Source of the DNA: Hahella sp. HN01
GTDB taxonomy: Bacteria; Pseudomonadota; Gammaproteobacteria; Pseudomonadales; Oleiphilaceae
Length of the DNA stretch: 35,992 bases
NCBI RefSeq assembly: GCF_018986435.1
Contig: NZ_JAHMIN010000032.1
Coordinates: forward strand, 41,858 to 77,849
Direction of reading: 5' to 3'
This document shows, one piece after another, positions 8,032-16,082 of this stretch. Made by a program: the position numbers and the translations under genes. The number at the start of each line of letters is the position of its first letter. Position 1 is the stretch's first letter. Below the pieces are notes generated by a model that was given only the letters and a program-made list of their open reading frames with translations, made no database searches and was not told where the DNA came from.

Positions 8032-8054
8032 TTTACGGCGATTATCGCCGTAAA
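8032..8054. promoter_or_regulatory. Palindromic operator candidate, distal, upstream of abiEi
   Basis: The arms TTTACGGCGA and TCGCCGTAAA form a 10-bp perfect inverted repeat around TTA. Its centre is 74 bases (about seven helical turns) from that of the proximal site. The AT-rich stretch between the two sites, containing TATAAA and TATAGT on the minus strand, probably holds the abiE promoter. Confidence 0.65.
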
Positions 8055-8121
8055 TTTATGAAATATTAAACCTCTATGGTTTTAGAGCAATAGCGCTATC
8101 CGGAGTGAAGATCTTCCATGT

Positions 8122-8142
8122 CGCCCGGACTCAAGCCGGGCG
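8122..8142. repeat. GC-rich hairpin of the CCCGG/CCGGG type
   Basis: The stem CGCCCGG/CCGGGCG has loop ACTCAAG. No T-run follows on either strand, so a terminator role is unproven. The stem resembles the terminator-like hairpins at 14435, 26027 and 26688. It lies between the abiE operators and the phoX-like gene. Confidence 0.5.
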
Positions 8143-8294
8143 TCATAAAATCGGCGTATCGTCGATATCGAACTAGAAGGACGCCTAACTGCCTCTCCCG
8201 TAATGAAATCTAATTGTAACCATGCTGTCACCTCTTTCCGGTATTTCTGGCCCACTGCGTTCTGAAGTGAACTCTGATGAGAAGAGGTTTGAGT

Positions 8295-10265
8295 ATGTCC
8301 GACATAAAAAAATTCGAATTCGACAACTCCGGAATTGATCCAGTCACCAACTTTTCCGGAAACCGCCCTTTCGCTTCCGTGCTTGAAACCCGCATCGCCC
8401 GCCGCACCGTCATCAAAGGCGGCGTCAGCGCCGCGTTGGCGGGCATGCTGGGCATGTCGCTGATCGGTTGCAGCAACGACAACGACGGCGGCGACCCTGA
8501 TGACAACCAGGGCCCTTTGCTGGGCTTCACCGCGATCGCCACCAGTGTGGCCAATGAAGTGAAAGTGGCCGCAGGCTACACGGCGACGCCGTTTGTTCCC
8601 TGGGGCACGCCGCTGACCGGCGCGCTGCCAGACTATTTGGGCGACGGAACCAACACCGGCGCCGATCAGGAGCAACAAGTAGGCATGAACCATGACGGCA
8701 TGCACTACTTTCCCATCGATGTGAAAGAAGGCGGCTCCAACTCCGAAGAAGGCCTGCTGGTGATGAACCACGAATACATCGAGCCGGACTTCCTGCACCC
8801 TGACGGCCCGACCGAAGTCGGCGGCGTTCGTCCTGAAGCGGAAGTACATAAAGAAGTGGCCGCCCATGGCGTCAGCGTTATTCACATCAAGAAAACCGCT
8901 GGCGTTTGGGATATCGTCCACGGCAGCCAGTACAACCGTCGCGTGACCGGCGCTACCGACATGGAGTTGCGCGGACCGGTGCGCGGAACCGACTATGCGG
9001 TGACCAAGCACAGCAATGAGGGAACTCTGGCGCGGGGCACTCTGAACAACTGCTCCATGGGGTATACGCCCTGGGGCACCTATCTGGCCTGTGAAGAGAA
9101 TTGGGCGGGTTACTTCAAAACCGATGATGATCCCAAGCCGCGCAATCTCTCCCGTTATGGTGTGGGAACCCGTTCCCGTTATGGTTGGGACACCGTTGCG
9201 GGCGTGGATGTCTACGAACGTTTCGACGCCACCAGCAAAGGCGCCAGCGCTGCGGACGACTATCGCAATGAGCCCAACACCTACGGCTGGATTGTGGAAA
9301 TCGATCCGTTCGAGCCGACCTCCACGCCGCAGAAGCGCACCGCTCTGGGCCGCTTCGGTCATGAAGGTATCATTTTTGGTCTGGTGGAAGAGGGCAAGCC
9401 GATCGTTTGCTATTCCGGCGACGACTCCCGTTTCGAATACATCTATAAGTACGTGTCCAATCAAGCCTATTACGCAGACACCGCCAGCGGCGCGCTGCTG
9501 GACGACGGCAAGCTGTACGTGGCGAAGTTTAACGATGACGGCAGCGGCGAATGGCTGGAGTTGTCTCATGGCGTAAACGGCCTGACTGTCGCTAATGGTT
9601 TCGCGGATCAGGCGGATATCCTGATCAACGCCCGCACCGCGGCGGACTCAGTCGGCGCCACGCCCATGGATCGTCCTGAATGGGGCGCAGTGCATCCCAC
9701 GACTGGCGAGGCGTACTTCACGCTGACTAACAACAGCAAGCGTAAGGAAGACCAGGTCGACGCGGCGAACCCACGCCCGAATAATCAGTACGGCCATATC
9801 ATTCGCTGGCGCGAGAACAGTGATTCCGTGACGGCATTCCAGTGGGATATCTTTGTGCTGGGCGGTCCCGCCGGCACGGCGACGCCGGGTGAGAGCGCGG
9901 CGCTGGTGACGCTGGACGACAGCAACAAGTTCAACAGCCCGGACGGCCTGTGGTTCGATAAGCGCGGCGTGTTGTGGATTCAGACGGACACCGGTGGCAC
10001 AGAAGAATTCGGCAACGATCAGATGCTCGCCGCCGATCCGTCCACCCGCGAGATCCGTCGCTTCTTCACCGGTGTGGTGGACTGCGAAGTCACCGGCGTG
10101 ACCTCGACGCCGGACCTGAAAACCATGTTCGTCAATGTCCAGCATCCGGGCAGCAAAAACGGCGACGGCAGCTACACCAGCAACTGGCCGGACGGCGGCT
10201 CCGCGCGTCCTCGCGCTTCCACTGTCATCATCACCAAAGACGACGGCGGCGTAATCGGCAGTTAA
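8295..10265 (+). CDS. PhoX family (DUF839) phosphatase, Tat-exported
   Basis: This 656-residue protein matches PhoX-type calcium/iron-dependent alkaline phosphatases, which release phosphate from organic esters outside the cytoplasm. Family segments seen are LLVMNHEYIEP (about 152), TPWGTYLACEENW (about 257), RFGHEGIIFGL (about 356), YSGDDSRFEYIYKYV (about 377) and SPDGLWFDKRGVLWIQTD (about 550). The N-terminus has a twin-arginine signal (RIARRTVIKGG, arginines 36-37) followed by a short hydrophobic stretch. That stretch ends LIGC at residue 59, which also fits a lipobox, so the mature protein may be a lipoprotein. The ATG at 8295 has GAAGAGG seven bases upstream and is preferred to the in-frame ATG at 8277, which lacks a good site. 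It ends 6 bases from the convergent outer-membrane gene. No Pho box was identified. Confidence 0.88.
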   Translation: MSDIKKFEFDNSGIDPVTNFSGNRPFASVLETRIARRTVIKGGVSAALAGMLGMSLIGCSNDNDGGDPDDNQGPLLGFTAIATSVANEVKVAAGYTATPFVPWGTPLTGALPDYLGDGTNTGADQEQQVGMNHDGMHYFPIDVKEGGSNSEEGLLVMNHEYIEPDFLHPDGPTEVGGVRPEAEVHKEVAAHGVSVIHIKKTAGVWDIVHGSQYNRRVTGATDMELRGPVRGTDYAVTKHSNEGTLARGTLNNCSMGYTPWGTYLACEENWAGYFKTDDDPKPRNLSRYGVGTRSRYGWDTVAGVDVYERFDATSKGASAADDYRNEPNTYGWIVEIDPFEPTSTPQKRTALGRFGHEGIIFGLVEEGKPIVCYSGDDSRFEYIYKYVSNQAYYADTASGALLDDGKLYVAKFNDDGSGEWLELSHGVNGLTVANGFADQADILINARTAADSVGATPMDRPEWGAVHPTTGEAYFTLTNNSKRKEDQVDAANPRPNNQYGHIIRWRENSDSVTAFQWDIFVLGGPAGTATPGESAALVTLDDSNKFNSPDGLWFDKRGVLWIQTDTGGTEEFGNDQMLAADPSTREIRRFFTGVVDCEVTGVTSTPDLKTMFVNVQHPGSKNGDGSYTSNWPDGGSARPRASTVIITKDDGGVIGS

Positions 10266-10271
10266 GCCGCG

Positions 10272-12002
10272 CTAGAACGTCTGCCGGCCGCGGATGAGGA
10301 ACTGGACGCCGTCGATTTCCTCTCCGCCGCCTTCGTCCCGGTCCAACGGGACGGCGATATCCAGGTGCAGGACGCGTGTGACCTGGATACGGCTGGAAGT
10401 CAGACGCAGACCGATCCCGACATCGTGCAGGACGCCGCTGTTGGGACCGTTATCCTCGCCGGGAAACCATGCCCGTCCCATATCCACGAAGACCGCGCCG
10501 CCCAGGCGAAACAATTCGAACGGATGCCAGTTGGAGTAGTAACGACGCTCCAGGGTGAGCAGAAAGCTGCGATCCCCCGTCTGATAACGCAAAGGGTAAC
10601 CACGCAGGCCGTTATCGCCGCCCAGAGTGAGCTGCAAGTCTGAAGTCAGGCCTTTGCTGTAAGCCAGATTAAGCGCTGCGTACCAGCTGTTCTTACGCTT
10701 GGATTCGGTGCGCAGGTAACGGGTTTGCAGACCCAGGACCATATTTTCCATCCGGTCCCCGGAAGGGCTCCAATAAGCGCTCTGATCGAACTGGATATCC
10801 GCGAATTGCAGGCGTTCCGCAAGCAGCGCGCGGCTGATTCCGCTTTTCAGCACCCACTGATCCTCGCTGGCGCCGAACGATTCCGACGACCAGCCCAGTC
10901 GCGCATATAACTGCAGGCCGGTGGGAATATCCTCGATCTGTTGGATCTGATTGAAGTTGTAGGTCTGGAAGTAAAGGTCCTCACTGTATTGGTAACCGAT
11001 CCAGGGATAGCTGAGGATACGGTCCTCAGGAAAGGGATCGGGGGGCGTTTCTCCCGCTTCTTCGGAGAAGTCGTAATGGGCGTACTCATAGCCATAAAGC
11101 AGACGATGGTCGTTGAAAGCCCCGCCGCCAATGGAATGACCGCTGAACAGGCCGTAACTCTCCAGGCGCTGCTTGAACTCGCTGACGCTATCGCCCCGGT
11201 AATAAAGTTTTTGCGTCAGTTGCTCCCGGTTGTAGGCGACGCCGCCGGACCAGTTGGCCCCGACTTTATAGAAGGGCCGTACAAACTGGGCGGCGCGGCG
11301 GTAACCGTCGCTGTTTTCCGAAAGCGTTAACTGGGACGTCCAGCGGGAGCCCAGCAGGTTGGGGTCCTGATAATCGACGGTAAAACCGGTGCGGGATTCA
11401 TCTTTCTTGTGGCTGAACGCCAGACGCTTGCCATACCCCAGAAAGTTCTCGTCGGTCAGGCCCAGTATGGTGGTGTTCTCGCCGCCGCTACGACTGAAGC
11501 CCAGCGCAGGCAGTAACGTCCATAAGTCCCGGGTGACCACGGCGACATCCACGACTCGCCCGCACACGCGAAAGGGCCGCACCCAGGCGTTGTACAGGTA
11601 GGATTTATCGCGCAGAGCACGCTCGCTTTGCTGCAGGACATGCGGGTCGTAGGGATCGCCGCTTTTGAACAGAAGCTGGTAACGGGCGGCTTCTTCACGG
11701 GTGCGGATATGCAAGGCGTTGGCGGTGCGGTAAATCCAGTGATCTTCTTCCGGGTCAGTGGCGTCGAAGATCTCCCGATTGAAGACATAGACTTCGCCAA
11801 TCTGCGCATTCTCGGGAATGGCTAACCCCAGCTCCTGCCGTAGTTGTTCGCGAGGGTTATCGAAGTCCACCTCGCCGGGTTGGATTTCCGCATACTGACA
11901 GCTCAACGCCGCTTCCTGCTCGGCCCAGGTGAGTTCGGCGCAGCAACCCGACGCAAGGGCGACGAGCCAGCGGAATGGTCGGCGAGGGGAGATTGGGCTC
12001 AT
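10272..12002 (-). CDS. Omp85/BamA-TamA-like outer-membrane beta-barrel protein
   Basis: The 576-residue protein has a signal peptide (about residues 1-27, ending near TWA). One POTRA-like unit follows at about residues 65-160 (TREEAARYQLLFKSGDPYD and ALRDKSYLYNAWVRP). Next come many short amphipathic strands and a terminal strand ending in phenylalanine (FLIRGRQTF), the usual Bam recognition signal. Segments such as GGDNGLRGYPLRYQTGDRSFLLTLERRYY and GAVFVDMGRAWF match the conserved last part of the bacterial surface-antigen (D15) barrel. It is shorter than BamA (about 800 residues, five POTRAs) or TamA, so it is a minor Omp85 member of unknown cargo. The product probably acts in protein or lipid transfer at the outer membrane. 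It is convergent with the phoX-like gene, with no room for a terminator between them. Confidence 0.83.
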   Translation of the reverse strand: MSPISPRRPFRWLVALASGCCAELTWAEQEAALSCQYAEIQPGEVDFDNPREQLRQELGLAIPENAQIGEVYVFNREIFDATDPEEDHWIYRTANALHIRTREEAARYQLLFKSGDPYDPHVLQQSERALRDKSYLYNAWVRPFRVCGRVVDVAVVTRDLWTLLPALGFSRSGGENTTILGLTDENFLGYGKRLAFSHKKDESRTGFTVDYQDPNLLGSRWTSQLTLSENSDGYRRAAQFVRPFYKVGANWSGGVAYNREQLTQKLYYRGDSVSEFKQRLESYGLFSGHSIGGGAFNDHRLLYGYEYAHYDFSEEAGETPPDPFPEDRILSYPWIGYQYSEDLYFQTYNFNQIQQIEDIPTGLQLYARLGWSSESFGASEDQWVLKSGISRALLAERLQFADIQFDQSAYWSPSGDRMENMVLGLQTRYLRTESKRKNSWYAALNLAYSKGLTSDLQLTLGGDNGLRGYPLRYQTGDRSFLLTLERRYYSNWHPFELFRLGGAVFVDMGRAWFPGEDNGPNSGVLHDVGIGLRLTSSRIQVTRVLHLDIAVPLDRDEGGGEEIDGVQFLIRGRQTF

Positions 12003-12347
12003 TGCGTATCCATCGAGAGGAAGTCCTGATTAATAAGCAGTTTTTATTTATAAGCTTAGCGGTTTATGCAGCAAGATGGAGCCTCAACTTTATCGTCTGA
12101 TAACTGAGCGTACTTCTGAATACCGAGCGCACCTTAGAATACTGCACGTTTGTATGATTCACGCCACCACTCCGTTCGCCCTGAGCTGCGTACCCGCTGC
12201 GTCTCAATAATCAGGATCAATCGTCCACCCTGACCCTGCGGAAGGGCTGCGCACCCGCTGCGTCTCAACAATCGGAATCAGCCGTTCACCCTGAGCCTGT
12301 CGAAGGGCTTCCCAGAGCGTAAAGCCGAATCAGGAGTGGAAACACGC
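12003..12347. repeat. Intergenic region with decayed REP-like cluster (core 12174-12319)
   Basis: This 345-base gap has no supportable gene. From 12174 it holds a truncated REP start (GTTCGCCCTGAGC) and then two imperfect tandem units 61 bases apart, each with a CCCGCTGCGTCTCAA segment (about 12186 and 12247). A well-kept 36-bp REP copy follows at 12284-12319. The middle part reads like a REP copy damaged by insertion of the CCCGCTGCGTCTCAA segment. The 5' part (12003-12120) is AT-rich and must hold the promoter of the outer-membrane gene. Confidence 0.7.
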
Positions 12348-13253
12348 CTATTCCACCGCCGCCAACGCCGCAGAACATTTCTCCCGTAAAAAGTCCCGCA
12401 ACAAAAGCGCGGCGGGAGTCACCTGTTTCTTCCCTGGACACACCAGATACATGCTGATTTCCGCGCAGGCATACTGGCTCAGGGTGGCGCGCACGCGGCC
12501 ATGGAGCAGGTCGTCGCTCATGTCGAGCATGGACTTATTGGCCAGACCGACGCCGGCGACGGCCCAGCGGTGGACGGCTTCGGCGTCGTTGCTGATGCGG
12601 TCGCCCTTTACGTTGACGCTAATACGCTGGTCGCCGTCGTGAAACCCCCACTGGTCATAGGCGCGCTCATCCACCAGGTACAGCAGGCAGTTATGGTGGC
12701 GCAGATCCTGCGGCGTTAATGGATCGCCATGGCGTTCAAAATACGCTGGCGAACCGCAGATGATGCGCCGGGTGTTCACGATATTGAAGGCGACATGGTT
12801 GGAGTCCGGCGGCGCGCCATAGCGCAGGGCGATATCCACGTTTTCCCGATTGATGTCCGCCACCCGGTCCGTCAGCTCCAGGCGCAGCACGAGATTGGGG
12901 TATTGCGCCTGAAACTCGTCCAGCCAGGGCATCAGCAGATTGCGCCCAAAATCTGAGGACGCGGAGATGCGCAGAGTCCCGCTGATTTCACCTTTCTTCG
13001 CCAGTAACTCCCGGCGTCCCGCATCCAGGGCGTTCAGCGCTGCGCGGCAGTGGAGCAGGTAACTCTCTCCCTCGCTGGTAAGGCGCAGGCTGCGGGTGGA
13101 GCGCACGAACAGGGCGGTGTCCAGGCTCTGCTCCAGGCGCTTGATGGCGGCGCTGGCGGCGGCGGGGGTCATATCCAGCTCGCGGGCGGCGGCGGTGAGG
13201 CTGCCGTGCAAAGCTGTCTGGTGAAAAACGGTAAGGTCGTTGATAGAGGACAT
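12348..13253 (-). CDS. LysR family transcriptional regulator
   Basis: The start is set at ATG 13253, giving 301 residues, the normal size. The N-terminal helix-turn-helix is typical (HQTALHGSLTAAARELDMTP and SAAIKRLEQSLDTALFVRST, residues 10-55), followed by the effector-binding domain from about 90. The frame is open upstream to 13328, but the first 25 residues would precede the conserved LTVFHQTA start. It is divergent from an alcohol dehydrogenase gene with 118 bases between starts. This is the classic arrangement for a LysR regulator that controls its neighbour and itself, and a palindrome sits on its own start codon. The inducer is unknown. It resembles the small group of LysR regulators paired with quinone reductases. 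Confidence 0.88.
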   Translation of the reverse strand: MSSINDLTVFHQTALHGSLTAAARELDMTPAAASAAIKRLEQSLDTALFVRSTRSLRLTSEGESYLLHCRAALNALDAGRRELLAKKGEISGTLRISASSDFGRNLLMPWLDEFQAQYPNLVLRLELTDRVADINRENVDIALRYGAPPDSNHVAFNIVNTRRIICGSPAYFERHGDPLTPQDLRHHNCLLYLVDERAYDQWGFHDGDQRISVNVKGDRISNDAEAVHRWAVAGVGLANKSMLDMSDDLLHGRVRATLSQYACAEISMYLVCPGKKQVTPAALLLRDFLREKCSAALAAVE

Positions 13254-13273
13254 TTTCAAAAAATATTTGAAAA
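13253..13273. promoter_or_regulatory. Palindrome in the LysR/ADH divergent region
   Basis: The arms TTTTCAAA and TTTGAAAA around AAATA form an inverted repeat containing the T-N11-A pattern bound by LysR-type regulators. It touches the lysR start codon, as expected of an autoregulatory site, and lies about 100 bases before the dehydrogenase start. Confidence 0.5.
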
Positions 13274-13371
13274 AGAAACAACTAATAGGCTGTTTTTCGT
13301 TAACAGTCAATGAGAGAGAATGCCTCATCGCCGCATTACGGCCCCGAATTCACCTTCAAAGGAGCACGAAC

Positions 13372-14391
13372 ATGAAAGCTATTGGTTATCTGCAAGCGCA
13401 GCCTATCGATCATCCGGAATCACTGTTGGACATCACCCTGCCTGACCCGCAGCCTCAAGGCCGCGACCTGTTGGTGGAGATCAAGGCGGTGGCGGTTAAC
13501 CCGGTAGACGTCAAAGTGCGCAGAAGTTCTTCTGCGGAAGGAGACGCTCACAAGGTGATCGGCTGGGACGCTTCCGGTGTGGTGAAAGCCGTGGGAGATC
13601 AGGTCAGCCTGTTCAAGCCCGGCGACGAAGTCTACTACGCAGGCTCTATCGCCCGTCCCGGCACAAACAGCGAACTGCATCTTGTCGATGAGCGCATCGT
13701 CGGGCGCAAGCCGTCCAATATCGGCTTTGCGGAAGCGGCAGCGTTACCTTTAACGGCGATCACCGCCTGGGAAATGCTGTTTGAACGTCTGGAGATCGGC
13801 AAGCAGGACGATTCAACCGGTCCTGCCCGCTTACTGGTAGTCGGCGCCGCTGGCGGCGTGGGCTCCATCATGCTGCAGTTGGCCCGCAAACTGACTGACG
13901 CAGTGATCATCGGCACGGCGTCGCGTCAGGAAACCCGTGATTGGGCGCTGGCCATGGGCGCGCATCATGTCATCGACCATCGCCTTCCTTTGCACGAAGA
14001 GTTACAGCGCATCGGCATAGACAGCGTGACTCATGTGGCGAGCCTGACTCATACAGAAAAGCATTACAGCAGCATTGTAGAGGCGCTGGCGCCGCAGGGT
14101 CGTCTGGCCTTGATCGACGATCCTTCCACGCCGATCGATATCATGCCTCTGAAGCGCAAGAGCCTGTCTCTGCATTGGGAAATGATGTTTACCCGCTCGC
14201 TCTATGAAACCGCGGACATGATTGAACAGCATCGCCTGTTGAATCGTGTGGCGGAGCTGGTTGAGGAAGGCGCAGTGCGCACGACGCTGAAGCAGAATCT
14301 GGGCAAGATCAATGCGGAGAATCTGAAGCGCGCCCACAGCCTGATTGAGAGCGACGCCGCCATTGGCAAGATCGTGTTGGAGGGATTCTGA
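13372..14391 (+). CDS. Zinc-binding alcohol dehydrogenase family protein / NADPH:quinone reductase-like
   Basis: The 339-residue protein is a medium-chain dehydrogenase/reductase. The GroES-like N-terminal half contains NPVDVKVRRSS (about 40) and GWDASGVVKAVGDQVSLFKPGDEVYY (about 63-88). The Rossmann half has LLVVGAAGGVGSIMLQLAR (about 154-172). The structural-zinc cysteine cluster of classical alcohol dehydrogenases is absent, as in the quinone-reductase branch and in the family annotated zinc-type alcohol dehydrogenase-like. An NADPH-dependent reduction of quinones or enones is likely. The ATG at 13372 follows AAAGGAG (13358-13364) by seven bases. The frame opens upstream at 13240, but that extension has no binding site. 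The gene is probably controlled by the divergent LysR protein. Confidence 0.88.
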   Translation: MKAIGYLQAQPIDHPESLLDITLPDPQPQGRDLLVEIKAVAVNPVDVKVRRSSSAEGDAHKVIGWDASGVVKAVGDQVSLFKPGDEVYYAGSIARPGTNSELHLVDERIVGRKPSNIGFAEAAALPLTAITAWEMLFERLEIGKQDDSTGPARLLVVGAAGGVGSIMLQLARKLTDAVIIGTASRQETRDWALAMGAHHVIDHRLPLHEELQRIGIDSVTHVASLTHTEKHYSSIVEALAPQGRLALIDDPSTPIDIMPLKRKSLSLHWEMMFTRSLYETADMIEQHRLLNRVAELVEEGAVRTTLKQNLGKINAENLKRAHSLIESDAAIGKIVLEGF

Positions 14392-14434
14392 CACTTTTGG
14401 TCCCTTCGGCGTTTCCGTATTGCAACCGTCCCAT

Positions 14435-14456
14435 GCCCGGCTAAGCCGGGCGTTTC
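14435..14456 (+). terminator. Rho-independent terminator-like hairpin after the dehydrogenase gene
   Basis: The stem GCCCGGC/GCCGGGC has loop TAA and is followed by GTTTCC. It is 44 bases past the stop. The T-run is short, so termination may be weak. Confidence 0.55.
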
Positions 14457-14743
14457 CGCTGTTTTCAGCGGCCTTCCGCAAAGTCCAGTTACTTTATTGC
14501 AACGGTTTTGTAAGTCTTGCCTAGGACTTCCCGTGGATTTTCCCGTCTCGAAGCTGGCTTTGATTGTAGTTTCATCTTTTTTATTTTCTTTTAATGTATT
14601 GTTTTTAAAAGAGAAATTATTTCAATTGGTTTTCTTTTTCAGATTGCCCGTGTTATTCAGGTTTTCTGGTATGAAACTTGAAAACTTATCAGCAGTTTTT
14701 GTTGAACCGTTGTAGCGCCGCAGAATGTAAGAGGAGACGATTA
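14457..14743. other. AT-rich leader region before the PEP-CTERM protein gene
   Basis: Most of this gap is unusually AT-rich (14570-14700), with long T-runs and AT-only stretches. It probably holds the promoter of the downstream gene, but no clear -35/-10 or -24/-12 pair stands out. A 72-codon frame at 14497 has no ribosome binding site and biased, repetitive composition, so I do not call it. Confidence 0.5.
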
Positions 14744-15229
14744 ATGCGAAAGGTGACACTTCTTGGTTTTCTGGGCGCTCTGTTATTGACTGGTATGACG
14801 CAGGCTTCCGTCATCGGGGAAGCGGAAGAGGCGACTTGGACCCCGTCGCAAATCCAGGCGGGAGAAATGGCTAAGCAAGGTCGCGCTGCAGTGAGTGAAC
14901 ATCGACCGCATGAGCCGCGTCAGGCGCAAGCGTCGAGAGAGGCGGATGACTGGCTGGACGCCTACGTGCAGGAAATGTTTCAGGTGGAGGCGCGGGCGCC
15001 GCGTTTCATTGGCGCTGAACCGGTGGTCAAACCGTATTGGTTCACATTGCTGTTGTCAGACGTCGCCTCTATTCGCTGGTTGTTCTCGCATTTGGGCGGC
15101 AACCTGTGGGTGATTGATCACAATGGTCCGGTGACCTATGTTCCGCAGCCATCTACTTTGGCGCTGATGGGGTTGGCCGGATTCGCCACGCTGACGGCAG
15201 GATTGCGAAATAAGCATAAATATTGTTAA
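14744..15229 (+). CDS. PEP-CTERM-like sorting-domain protein of unknown function
   Basis: The 161-residue protein has a signal peptide (residues 1-22, ending MTQAS) and a C-terminal tripartite tail. The tail has a motif VPQPS at 133-137, a hydrophobic helix (LALMGLAGFATLTAGL), then basic residues (RNKHK). This is the architecture of PEP-CTERM exosortase substrates, with Q in place of the usual E. The middle is polar and rich in Glu, Gln and Arg (30-90) with no known domain. A fairly hydrophobic segment lies at about 97-121. Such proteins are exported, handed to the exosortase and released or anchored outside. ATG 14744 is preferred because GAGGAG (14731-14736) lies seven bases upstream. An exosortase gene is in the window at 29502-31055. 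Confidence 0.78.
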   Translation: MRKVTLLGFLGALLLTGMTQASVIGEAEEATWTPSQIQAGEMAKQGRAAVSEHRPHEPRQAQASREADDWLDAYVQEMFQVEARAPRFIGAEPVVKPYWFTLLLSDVASIRWLFSHLGGNLWVIDHNGPVTYVPQPSTLALMGLAGFATLTAGLRNKHKYC

Positions 15230-15392
15230 GACTCCGGGGCCCGGATGTGTCACTATAGGGTCCCCTCAAAAAAATTCCGAATTATTAAAGAGTTGCCTGC
15301 GCCGGTCCGTTCCGCTCCGTCTTCCTGCGGACGGGCCGGCTTGGGGCTTGTTTTGCTAACGATTCGCCAAGGTTTGGTGTGAAGTATCGGCA

Positions 15393-15881
15393 ATGAAGAT
15401 TAGGCGAGCCTTCTCGGAAGAGTGTGTTGTATTGAGTGAGATCGCCATGGAAAGCAAGGCGGTCTGGGGCTACTCCCAGGCGTTTATGGACGCCTGCCGC
15501 GCGGAATTGACTTATTCCGAAGACTACATGTCCCGACACGCGGTATATACGGCGGTCGCCCGCAGCGGCGAAATCGCCGGTTTCTATTCTTTGCGCGCGC
15601 TGTCCCCGGTGTGTACTGAGATGGACGCGTTGTTCGTGCGCCCGGACTATATGCGTCAGGGCGTCGGTCGCGCTCTGATGGAGCATGCGGTGCTGTGGGC
15701 CTATCAATCTGGTTATCACCTGATGATGATTCAGGGCGATCCCAACGCCGCTGGGTTCTACGAAACCTTTGGCGCCATTCTGATCGGCTACTCCGACTCC
15801 ACCCGTTTCCCTGGCCGTAAGCTGCCTTTGTTCCAGATTGCGTTGATCGATCAGGTCTCTGCAATCAGCGCGTCTTTGTAA
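15393..15881 (+). CDS. GNAT family N-acetyltransferase
   Basis: The 162-residue protein has a GNAT fold. The acetyl-CoA pyrophosphate-binding motif is RPDYMRQGVGRALM (about 87-100), following strand EMDALFV, and the late motif GDPNAAGFYETFGA is at about 114-127. The acceptor is unknown. It could be a small molecule or a protein N-terminus. The upstream leader contains a GC-rich inverted repeat (GCCGG ... CCGGC, about 15301-15342), which may end transcription from the preceding gene. The ATG at 15393 has only a weak GGTGTGAAG upstream. Confidence 0.85.
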   Translation: MKIRRAFSEECVVLSEIAMESKAVWGYSQAFMDACRAELTYSEDYMSRHAVYTAVARSGEIAGFYSLRALSPVCTEMDALFVRPDYMRQGVGRALMEHAVLWAYQSGYHLMMIQGDPNAAGFYETFGAILIGYSDSTRFPGRKLPLFQIALIDQVSAISASL

Positions 15882-16082
15882 TCCCTTCGTAACCGTTTCC
15901 CGCGCCTTTGTGTCGTTATTGGCCTTCTATGTGATTATTTTTTGAACTGTGTCACAAAAAGGACTAATTTATAAGACATCACCAAGAGTCTCTATCAGTG
16001 GCGAATTGTCTGACGCCTGACAGGCGACGATGTGTTCCTGAACGGCGCCGACGCGACAATAACAATATAAAGGCTGAGGATT

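Noticed and set aside
8082-9569. Leftward 495-codon open frame across the phoX-like gene
   Set aside because: It lies antisense to strong PhoX motifs. Its Ala/Val/His-rich, low-complexity composition is what antisense reading of a GC-rich gene produces.
12186-12280. CRISPR-like spaced repeats
   Set aside because: Only two imperfect units with a related spacer are present. They look like decayed REP material, and no cas gene is present.
14497-14715. 72-codon rightward frame
   Set aside because: It has no ribosome binding site, AT-driven Phe/Leu-rich composition, and lies in an apparent promoter region.
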